From Phycisphaerae bacterium (lineage in GTDB: Bacteria; Planctomycetota; Phycisphaerae; Phycisphaerales; SM1A02), in contig JABJDN010000160.1 in the NCBI GenBank assembly GCA_018665385.1, positions 1 through 7,657 on the forward strand: a stretch of DNA of 7,657 nt. The letters run 5' to 3'. Numbering within the stretch: the first letter of the stretch is position 1; each line of letters begins with the position of its first letter. Below are positions 1-6,287 of this stretch, piece after piece. A model generated the notes under the pieces. That model made no database searches, was not told where the DNA came from, and saw only the letters and a program-made list of their open reading frames with translations. Both the position numbers and the translations under genes were made by a program.

Positions 1-1
1 C

Positions 2-3000
2 GGATTGATTGAAGGAGGGGTAGATGCCTTTCTCATTGAAACATGCCAAGACTTACTTCAAGTGAAATGCGCAATCAATGCGTGCATGGATGCCCTCAAA
101 GCCGCAGATAAAACAACTGATGATATTCCAATCATGGTGAGTATTACCATCGAAACGACAGGGACCATGCTTGTTGGTAGTGACTTACAAACCGTTGTGC
201 ATGCACTCGCACCATACCCTATTCTTTCGTTGGGATTGAACTGTGCAACTGGCCCAGAACTTATGGAGAGCCATGTTGCTTGGCTCAGCGAACACTGGCA
301 AGGTCACATTTCGGTTGTGCCAAACGCTGGGCTGCCTGAACTCGTAGACGGTTGTGCTCATTTTCCACTTTCGCCACATGCTTACGGTGTATCCATGAAG
401 CGATTTGTCGAACAGCATGGTGTAGCTATTGTTGGTGGCTGTTGTGGAACGACGCCAGCACATCTAGCATCTTTCATTGAAGCAAAATCGACGATCAACT
501 ATAAAGAGAGAGTCGCTAAGTCATTAATTCCAAGCGCAACAAGTTTGTATAGACCTGTTGAATTTAAACAAGACACATCAATTTTAATTGTTGCCGAGCG
601 AACCAATGCAAACGGCTCACGAAAATTTAAACGATTACTTGAAGAAGAACAGTGGGATGGCCTTGTTGACATGGCACGCGAAGAACTTACTGGCGGCGCA
701 CATGTGCTTGATGTATGTGTTGACTTTGTCGGACGTGATGGTGTTGCAGACATGGAAGAAATCGTTGGTAGGCTTGCCCAGCACGTGGATGCGCCGCTTA
801 TGCTTGATTCAACTGATGCAAATGCTATCGAAGCGGGTCTAAAACGCGGTGGTGGAAGATGTATTGTCAACTCCATTAACCTTGAAGACGGCGAACAACG
901 ATTGGACGACATTTGCCCTTTGCTTAAACAGTATGGTGCGACAGCGGTGGCGTTGACCATCGATGAAGAAGGCATGGCAAAAACATCCGCAAGGAAGGTC
1001 GAAGTTGCGAAACGATTACATGACCTTTACACGAACAAATGGGGTCTGCAATCAAGCGACATGATGCTCGATGTGTTGACATTTACGATTGCAACTGGCA
1101 TGGAGGCAGATAGGAAACTTGCGCTAGAAACACTTGATGCCATCGAAATAATTTCAAAGGAATTGCCCGAGTGCGGTTTACTACTTGGTGTTTCCAATGT
1201 TAGTTTTGGGTTGAAGCCCGCAGCCCGTCGAGTATTAAATTCTGTTTTCCTACACGAAGCAATTGGGCGAGGGCTTACATCAGCAATTGTACATGCATCA
1301 AAGATTTTGCCAAAACACAGAATTCCAGAAGACCATTGGCAAGCGGCAATCGATTTGGTGTACGACAATCGCACTGATGCGTTCGATCCACTCATTCACT
1401 TTTTGTCCCTCTTTGAAGAAGATGTAATTGAAGAAGAAGTGGATACTGCAAACCAAACACTTGAGGAACAACTCAGGGGGCATATCCTCAATGGTAAAAA
1501 AGAAGGGCTTGAATGTGTACTTAACGAAGCACTCAAAGAATGGACAGCACTTGAGATTATTAATGAACACTTGCTTGATGGGATGAAAACTGTTGGTGAA
1601 CTCTTTGGTTCTGGGCAAATGCAATTGCCGTTTGTATTGCAATCTGCAGAAGTCATGAAAAAGGCAGTTGGGTTCTTAGAGCCGCACATGGAAAAAGGCG
1701 ATGCGATAGATAAGGGACGAATTGTGCTTGCTACAGTCGCAGGGGATGTGCACGATATCGGCAAAAATTTAGTCGACATTATTTTGTCAAACAATGGGTA
1801 TTTAGTGTCTAACATTGGGATACGAAAAACTATTGACGAAATTATGGAGGCATCGAGAGAACACAATGCTGACGCTATTGGTATGTCTGGGTTACTTGTG
1901 AAGTCGGTCGGTGTGATGGAGAAAAATCTTCACGCACTTAATGCGAAAAATATAGAGATTCCAGTCATGTTAGGGGGCGCAGCACTCACGCGGCACTGGG
2001 CTGAATCTCATTTGCGTTCGATTTACAACGGTTCACTGTATTATGGCCGCGACGCGTTTGAGGCACTCGCAGTTTGCGACAAGTTAGTTACAGGAAACCT
2101 TGGAGTAATCGATTCGCAAATCCAAGAGCGATTAACAAAGCGAGCGGAAGTGGAAGCGAAAGTGAAAGCCGGTCGTAAAGATCGAGTTGATAAGTCAGGT
2201 GAATCCGAAGGAATACAAGTTGATTCTGTTGCGGTTCCAGATGCGCCATTCTTCGGTTCAAAAGTTGAAACCGGCATTGATTTAGAAGAGCTGTATCCAT
2301 ACATCAATAAAACAGCGTTGTTTCGCGGGCAATGGGGATTCAAGAAGGGTGCGCTGAGCCGAGAAGCATTTGATGAACTTGTTATAGATACAGTTGAGCC
2401 AATATTCAAGCGATTAAAAACATGGTGCAAGGAAGAAGAAGTACTTCGTCCAAAAGTAGTCTATGGTTGGTGGCCATGCAACGGTGATGGCAACGATATC
2501 GTTATCTACGATGAAGTAGATCACGACAAAGAAATTGCAAGGTATTCATTCCCTCGGCAATCGAAGAGAGCCAAGCGATGCTTAAGTGATTTTTTCAAAC
2601 CAGTAAAGAGTGGCGAAAAAGATGTTATCGGGATGTCTTGCGTCACCGTCGGAAGCGAAGTAAGTAAACATACTCGTGATTTGTTTGACAAAGATGAGTA
2701 CACAGAATATTTGTATTTGCACGGCATTGGTGTTGAGTGTGCAGAAGCACTTGCTGAATACTGGCATAAAAAGATGCGAACAGAACTTGGCATTGCAGGT
2801 GAGGACAAACCGACACCTAAAGAATTGTTTGCGCAAGGGTATCGTGGAAGCAGGTATAGTTTTGGGTATCCCGCATGTCCTGAAATGGATAAGCAAGAAA
2901 TTCTTTTTAAACTCCTCGAGCCAGATCGTATTGGCTGTACATTGACGGAGTCTTGGGAAATTGTTCCGGAGCAATCAACGAGTGCCATTATTGTCCATCA

Positions 3001-3031
3001 TCCGCAAGCGAAATATTTTAACTCTAAATAG
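2..3031 (+). CDS. metH: Cobalamin-dependent methionine synthase (5' end missing at window edge)
   Basis: MetH transfers a methyl group from 5-methyltetrahydrofolate through enzyme-bound cobalamin to homocysteine, giving methionine and tetrahydrofolate in the cytoplasm. The frame is open to the window edge, so base 5 (TTG) is not a start. Comparing its cobalamin His with His759 of E. coli MetH suggests about 175 residues are missing. Counting the codon at base 5 as residue 1: the homocysteine barrel runs to about 160, with zinc ligands Cys80 (GLNC) and Cys146-Cys147 (GGCCGTTP). The folate (pterin) domain is about 190-455 (ERTNANGSRKF, Asp268). The B12 cap helices are about 480-570. The B12 domain is about 572-700, with DVHDIG (cobalt-ligand His583), GMSG and MLGGAALTR. 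The S-adenosylmethionine reactivation domain is about 750-1008 (RGSRYSFGYPACPE, EQSTSA). There is no frameshift and no missing key residue. Motifs such as 'VDFVGRDGVADM' resemble actinobacterial MetH more than E. coli MetH. The gene appears to end its own transcription unit, with a 219-base spacer following. Confidence 0.97.
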   Translation, partial: GLIEGGVDAFLIETCQDLLQVKCAINACMDALKAADKTTDDIPIMVSITIETTGTMLVGSDLQTVVHALAPYPILSLGLNCATGPELMESHVAWLSEHWQGHISVVPNAGLPELVDGCAHFPLSPHAYGVSMKRFVEQHGVAIVGGCCGTTPAHLASFIEAKSTINYKERVAKSLIPSATSLYRPVEFKQDTSILIVAERTNANGSRKFKRLLEEEQWDGLVDMAREELTGGAHVLDVCVDFVGRDGVADMEEIVGRLAQHVDAPLMLDSTDANAIEAGLKRGGGRCIVNSINLEDGEQRLDDICPLLKQYGATAVALTIDEEGMAKTSARKVEVAKRLHDLYTNKWGLQSSDMMLDVLTFTIATGMEADRKLALETLDAIEIISKELPECGLLLGVSNVSFGLKPAARRVLNSVFLHEAIGRGLTSAIVHASKILPKHRIPEDHWQAAIDLVYDNRTDAFDPLIHFLSLFEEDVIEEEVDTANQTLEEQLRGHILNGKKEGLECVLNEALKEWTALEIINEHLLDGMKTVGELFGSGQMQLPFVLQSAEVMKKAVGFLEPHMEKGDAIDKGRIVLATVAGDVHDIGKNLVDIILSNNGYLVSNIGIRKTIDEIMEASREHNADAIGMSGLLVKSVGVMEKNLHALNAKNIEIPVMLGGAALTRHWAESHLRSIYNGSLYYGRDAFEALAVCDKLVTGNLGVIDSQIQERLTKRAEVEAKVKAGRKDRVDKSGESEGIQVDSVAVPDAPFFGSKVETGIDLEELYPYINKTALFRGQWGFKKGALSREAFDELVIDTVEPIFKRLKTWCKEEEVLRPKVVYGWWPCNGDGNDIVIYDEVDHDKEIARYSFPRQSKRAKRCLSDFFKPVKSGEKDVIGMSCVTVGSEVSKHTRDLFDKDEYTEYLYLHGIGVECAEALAEYWHKKMRTELGIAGEDKPTPKELFAQGYRGSRYSFGYPACPEMDKQEILFKLLEPDRIGCTLTESWEIVPEQSTSAIIVHHPQAKYFNSK

Positions 3032-3043
3032 AAAAACCGCTTT

Positions 3044-3060
3044 ATTAACTCAGAGTCAAT
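3044..3060. repeat. Dyad copy 1 of TTAACTCNGAGTTAA type (imperfect)
   Basis: ATTAACTC-A-GAGTCAAT is a palindrome with 8-base arms, one mismatch and a single central base, beginning 13 bases after the metH stop. It is the degenerate partner of the perfect copy at 3083-3101. The one-base centre makes it a poor hairpin by itself but a plausible site for a dimeric DNA-binding protein. The two copies can also pair with each other as the arms of one long stem (see the copy 2 entry). No regulator is recognised from the motif. Confidence 0.6.
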
Positions 3061-3082
3061 TACGCTTCCACGCACTTGCCTA

Positions 3083-3101
3083 AATTAACTCTGAGTTAAT
3101 T
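3083..3101. repeat. Dyad copy 2: perfect 9-base-arm palindrome
   Basis: AATTAACTC-T-GAGTTAATT is a perfect palindrome with 9-base arms around a single T. Its centre (3092) is 40 bases from that of copy 1 (3052), close to four helical turns. Copies 1 and 2 are also complementary: 3044-3056 pairs with 3088-3100 over 13 perfect base pairs. After one C/A mismatch, 3058-3061 pairs with 3083-3086, leaving a 21-base loop. Two readings are possible: a paired operator, or a long 3' stem-loop for metH mRNA. No T-run follows on the + strand, so it is not a classical intrinsic terminator for metH. Confidence 0.6.
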
Positions 3102-3132
3102 AAAGTAGACTTGAAGTGATGAAGAATACTAT

Positions 3133-3161
3133 TTGCCAACAGTATCCAAAGGCAATCTAAG
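3133..3161 (+). promoter_or_regulatory. Weak candidate sigma70-type promoter for the sulfatase cluster
   Basis: TTGCCA (3133-3138, 5 of 6 matches to the -35 consensus) is followed after 17 bases by TCTAAG (3156-3161, 4 of 6 matches to the -10 consensus). It would start transcription near 3168, about 80 bases before the sulfatase start and just upstream of the hairpin at 3171-3200. This rests on consensus matching in one AT-rich spacer, and planctomycete promoters are poorly characterised, so it is only a candidate. Confidence 0.25.
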
Positions 3162-3170
3162 TCAATCGCC

Positions 3171-3200
3171 ATGTACCATAGTGCGAAGAAACTATGGCAT
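3171..3200 (+). other. Bulged hairpin in the probable 5' leader
   Basis: CCATAGT (3176-3182) and ACTATGG (3191-3197) form a perfect 7-bp stem over the 8-base loop GCGAAGAA. ATG (3171-3173) and CAT (3198-3200) add three more pairs beyond a two-base bulge (TA) on the 5' side. If transcription starts near 3168, this would be the 5'-terminal structure of the sulfatase mRNA, where stems often slow RNA decay. A short AT-rich stretch follows but there is no clean T-run, so a terminator is less likely. It could also be a DNA-level protein site. Confidence 0.4.
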
Positions 3201-3237
3201 TATACAATTATTCTGTTGACTAAAAACTGAATATGCT

Positions 3238-3241
3238 GGAG
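3238..3241 (+). promoter_or_regulatory. Ribosome binding site that fixes the sulfatase start
   Basis: GGAG lies 9 bases before the ATG at 3251. The in-frame ATG at 3233 lies upstream of this site and has no purine-rich Shine-Dalgarno sequence of its own. The choice also gives a cleaner signal peptide beginning MYKRK, with positive charges directly at the N-terminus. Confidence 0.6.
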
Positions 3242-3250
3242 CATGCTGAT

Positions 3251-5602
3251 ATGTATAAACGTAAAATAATCCCGGTTTTCTTTTTGGGTATTCTGGCATC
3301 AATAGTATTAAGTGCTCTATTGGCAGCATCAGAGAAAACAAAAACAGTTGATGCAACGAATCCACCGAACATTATTTTCATCGTCTTAGACGATACAGGA
3401 ATTGACCAATGGGCAAATTTTGGTTGGACGATGGACCTTGCGCAACGCGCGCCAGAAACACCCGTCCTAGACGCTATCACAAAGTCTGGAATTAAATTTA
3501 CTAATTGTTGGGCGATGCCTGAATGTTCGCCTAGTAGGACGGGCATGTTTACGGGTCGATTACCACTAAGGACTACCGTTGTTGCCGCAATTACAAACGC
3601 ACACTTGCCTGCCTCCATGGCAAATCCATCTGAAGTGATGATTCCTGATGTGCTGAAACAAGCAGGGTACACAAGTGGGTTTACAGGGAAGTGGCATTCA
3701 GGTGAAACGCCATACGAAGAACAGCAACCAACTGAAATGGGTTGGGATTGGTACGAAGGCAATTGGCTTGGCTTTGTGCCAGGCATCGATACTACAGCAG
3801 GTCAGCAATTGCATGATTTTGATCCGCCTGAAGAGGATTATTTGCATGGATGGCTTCCGTGTGGTGCCCCGCTTGGTGCAAATGAAAAGACAAATCGAGG
3901 CCCTTGTTGTATAGATTCTTCAACGTGTGTTGAAGAAGTTTGGGGCATGGATTGTCTCGAAATGGGCGGCGTCCCTCTTGTGACGCTAGTGCAGGACAAA
4001 GACGGGAATTACTCTCCAGACTTCCAGCAAGATTGCAGTGGCGGATGCGAGACGATTGTCTTCACCGAAACGAAAGATGGTACGACTGCTCGTAACGGTT
4101 ATTGGGTTTGGGGTCGACAGTGGGCAGATGCTAAAACTGGTGACCACGGGATTATTGATTATTACCATGGAAGCATGATGTTCACTACTACCGATAGTGC
4201 AATCGATTGGTTACAAAGAGTTGATCCTGTTTCGGTACCATCGGGCGAACCTTGGATGCTAGCATTGCAATACAACACCGCGCATGATCCAGTTATGCCA
4301 AATGCACCCGAACTTGTTGAACGTATGGAGGCTGATGGAGTTGATACTTCGGTTCTTGATTGCGGGGGATACGAAGGCATTAAAATTGTATTCCCGTACA
4401 TGGTTGAAGAAGCAGACAAAGAAATTGGTCGTCTGTTATATCAGCGGGGACTAGGCGATTACGATAAGAATGGCAACTTTATTCTCGGTGACCTAGAAGA
4501 AGCAAACACGATTATTGCCTGGATGGGCGACAACGGCACTTTCTACACTTCCGCACGGCTGCCTTTTAACCCGTTGCTTTCAAAAGCAACGGTGTACCAA
4601 ACTGGGGTGTGGGTCCCGCTTGCAGTTGCAGGCGTCGGCGTTACACAAGGTGAGGTTGACCATCCCGTTAATGCTGTGGATGTATTTGCAATGTTTGCAG
4701 ACGTTGCTGGAGTTTCATTAGAAAAAACGGTACCCGAATCTCACGCCATTGATGCTGTTTCGATTGCACCGTATCTAACCCACCCTAATTTGCCATCCCT
4801 CAGAGAATTTAATTATGCGCAAAGTGGTTCCGGAGTTTTTAACCCATTCGATATGCCGCAGGCGTGCATCATTATGTTAGGTAGCAGCGGCATATGCGAT
4901 GATGTGCATTTTAACGCTGCAGGAATTTGCGAATCAAATGGTGGTACTTGGTATGGTGTTGATTCTAGTGACGCAGCATTTCCATATTTATGTTGCGACT
5001 ACATGCAAGAGGTTGATGAAAATATACAGCCCGGACCGCTAGCACAGTATGCAGTATCGATGCCGGATAATACGCCTGGGTACCGCATGTGGAAATTGAT
5101 TACAACCCAGGAAGCAACTTGCGTAGAGGCGCTGGACTACTACACATGTTTAGATAGTATTGAATTTTACCGTCTGCCTAATTATGTCGCCCCGCATTTT
5201 GCTGCATTAGATAATCCAAACGGTGCCCATGCAATCGCTCTTCCCGAAGATCCGAACGATCTGGCAACTGCGCTTAGCGAAGAAGAATACGATGCGTTCA
5301 TGGCTCTTGCGTGCGAGTTGAAATCGCAGTGGGCAAGTGCTGATTCTTGCCAAGGCGACGCGAATATTGACGGGAAAGTTAACATCTCTGACTTACTTGG
5401 CGTCGTGAGTGATTGGAATGGAAACAGCGAAGTCCTTTCTTTCTACGATGTGACGGGTAGTGATGGAAACCCTGATGGACTAGTAAACATTAATGACTTA
5501 CTTCTTGTGATTGACACTTGGTCAGGCGACGCAGAGTGTAACCAAGATGACATTTATCCCGGAACAGATTGTTTGTTCGAATATGCTGTCGATTGTCCTT
5601 AA
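3251..5602 (+). CDS. Exported FGly-type sulfatase with Cys-rich insertions and C-terminal dockerin-like repeat
   Basis: This is a secreted or periplasmic type I sulfatase that should hydrolyse a sulfate ester, possibly on a sulfated polysaccharide; the substrate cannot be told from sequence. From the ATG at 3251 it is 783 residues, longer than simple sulfatases (about 450-600). A signal peptide spans about 1-27 (MYKRK, then a hydrophobic core ending ALLAAS). The active site is complete: Asp47-Asp48, Cys92 in CSPSRTGMFTGR (the formylglycine precursor), Lys147 and His149 (GKWHSG), His345 (NTAHDP), Asp427-Asn428 (GDNG) and Lys445 (KATVYQTG). Cys-rich segments sit at about 203-267 and 539-586, and an EF-hand-like loop at 403-414. 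A dockerin-like pair of calcium loops spans about 702-760 (GDANIDGKVNISDLL, then NPDGLVNINDLLLV), followed by a Cys-containing tail. There are 22 cysteines in all, which suggests disulfides and export. An alternative start at 3233 adds six residues. Maturation needs a formylglycine-generating enzyme, not in this window. First gene of a probable three-gene operon. Confidence 0.93.
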   Translation: MYKRKIIPVFFLGILASIVLSALLAASEKTKTVDATNPPNIIFIVLDDTGIDQWANFGWTMDLAQRAPETPVLDAITKSGIKFTNCWAMPECSPSRTGMFTGRLPLRTTVVAAITNAHLPASMANPSEVMIPDVLKQAGYTSGFTGKWHSGETPYEEQQPTEMGWDWYEGNWLGFVPGIDTTAGQQLHDFDPPEEDYLHGWLPCGAPLGANEKTNRGPCCIDSSTCVEEVWGMDCLEMGGVPLVTLVQDKDGNYSPDFQQDCSGGCETIVFTETKDGTTARNGYWVWGRQWADAKTGDHGIIDYYHGSMMFTTTDSAIDWLQRVDPVSVPSGEPWMLALQYNTAHDPVMPNAPELVERMEADGVDTSVLDCGGYEGIKIVFPYMVEEADKEIGRLLYQRGLGDYDKNGNFILGDLEEANTIIAWMGDNGTFYTSARLPFNPLLSKATVYQTGVWVPLAVAGVGVTQGEVDHPVNAVDVFAMFADVAGVSLEKTVPESHAIDAVSIAPYLTHPNLPSLREFNYAQSGSGVFNPFDMPQACIIMLGSSGICDDVHFNAAGICESNGGTWYGVDSSDAAFPYLCCDYMQEVDENIQPGPLAQYAVSMPDNTPGYRMWKLITTQEATCVEALDYYTCLDSIEFYRLPNYVAPHFAALDNPNGAHAIALPEDPNDLATALSEEEYDAFMALACELKSQWASADSCQGDANIDGKVNISDLLGVVSDWNGNSEVLSFYDVTGSDGNPDGLVNINDLLLVIDTWSGDAECNQDDIYPGTDCLFEYAVDCP

Positions 5603-5604
5603 TT

Positions 5605-5612
5605 AGAAAAGG
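5605..5612 (+). promoter_or_regulatory. Ribosome binding site for the TTG-started CPBP gene
   Basis: AGAAAAGG lies 5 bases before the TTG at 5618, in the 15-base gap after the sulfatase stop. It supports the TTG start: the next in-frame ATG (codon 26) would remove the first membrane segment. Confidence 0.45.
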
Positions 5613-5617
5613 TTAAT

Positions 5618-6286
5618 TTGAAGTCAAAAAATTTAATTGCATTGGTTTTGTTATTGCCTGCACCAACTATTGGCGTGTTGTGTTCGTTTAATATGCCAGA
5701 AGTTGGAAAAGCGATTTGGCTGTTGGCAAAAATTTGGCTTGTGGTTCTTCCGGTATTCTGGCTCTTGTATATCGATAAAGGGCGGCTGAGTTGGTCCCCA
5801 TCTTGTAAGGGTGGTTTTCTAGCAGGTGTCTTATGGTCAGTCCCTGTGAGCGCAATTATTCTTGGGACGTATTGGTTTGCAGGTGATTCGCTCATCGATG
5901 AAAATGCCAAAGCGAAAATAGATGAACTTGGGATAACCTCACCATGGGTGTTTTTACTTTTTGCAACCGCAATGTCCCTCGGCAATTCACTTATGGAAGA
6001 ATACGTGTGGCGTTGGTTTGTATTCAGTAAATTCAAAGCACTTGTAGGAGTACACCTTGCAATTGCTTGCTCTGCGTTCTTTTTTACATTACACCACATC
6101 GTTATTATGTGGAATTTTGGATCCCTGCAGCTCGTACTAGTTGGCGCTCTTGGACTTTTCTTGGGAGCAATAATCTGGGGGTGGCTGTACAACAAATACA
6201 ACTCCATTTGGCCGGGTTGGATTTGCCATGTTGCAGCAGACACCGTTATCATGTGGATTACTTGGACCATAATTACGGGAAATTAA
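5618..6286 (+). CDS. CPBP (CAAX/Rce1-like) family intramembrane metalloprotease
   Basis: This 222-residue integral membrane protein belongs to the CPBP/Abi family of glutamate- and histidine-dependent intramembrane proteases, related to eukaryotic Rce1. All three family motifs are present: EExxxR as Glu127-Glu128...Arg132 (EEYVWR), FxxxH as FFTLH with His159 (or His160, one residue on), and HxxxD as His204...Asp208 (HVAAD). Hydrophobic segments at about 4-22, 33-51, 67-88, 109-125, 143-165, 169-191 and 201-219 suggest six or seven membrane passes. The chosen start is TTG; no ATG occurs before codon 26. The gene lies 15 bases after the sulfatase and 1 base before the transglutaminase gene, so it is probably cotranscribed with both and translationally coupled to the latter. 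Bacterial members have been linked to bacteriocin self-immunity, protein maturation and membrane-anchor processing; the substrate here is unknown. No bacteriocin-like gene is visible nearby, so self-immunity is not supported. Confidence 0.9.
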   Translation: MKSKNLIALVLLLPAPTIGVLCSFNMPEVGKAIWLLAKIWLVVLPVFWLLYIDKGRLSWSPSCKGGFLAGVLWSVPVSAIILGTYWFAGDSLIDENAKAKIDELGITSPWVFLLFATAMSLGNSLMEEYVWRWFVFSKFKALVGVHLAIACSAFFFTLHHIVIMWNFGSLQLVLVGALGLFLGAIIWGWLYNKYNSIWPGWICHVAADTVIMWITWTIITGN

Positions 6287-6287
6287 T

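Noticed and set aside
499..975. A 158-codon minus-strand open frame inside metH (likewise 1396-1866 and 2521-2988)
   Set aside because: The Ser- and Thr-rich translations are typical of reverse-complement shadows, and the + strand encodes intact MetH domains throughout.
3044..3101. Intrinsic terminator for metH
   Set aside because: The stem is AT-rich and has no T-run after it on the + strand, so it is kept only as a dyad repeat or possible 3' stem.
3216..3221. TTGACT as a -35 box close to the sulfatase
   Set aside because: No -10-like hexamer lies 16-18 bases downstream; that position falls on the ribosome binding site and start region.
3220..3786. A 188-codon minus-strand open frame overlapping the sulfatase 5' end and the spacer
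   Set aside because: Most of it is antisense to the sulfatase catalytic motifs, and the translation has no recognisable family features.
3995..4021. A second EF-hand-like calcium loop (DKDGNYSPD) in the first Cys-rich insertion
   Set aside because: It has the initial acidic spacing but lacks the remaining loop positions, so chance similarity is likely.
5599..6270. A 223-codon open frame on the minus strand covering nearly all of the CPBP gene
   Set aside because: It is antisense to a gene with all three family motifs, and its translation shows no recognisable domain, signal or plausible context. It is a shadow frame.
5618..6286. Bacteriocin self-immunity role for the CPBP protein
   Set aside because: No small leader-peptide or bacteriocin-like gene is visible next to it; the neighbours are an exported sulfatase and a transglutaminase-like enzyme.
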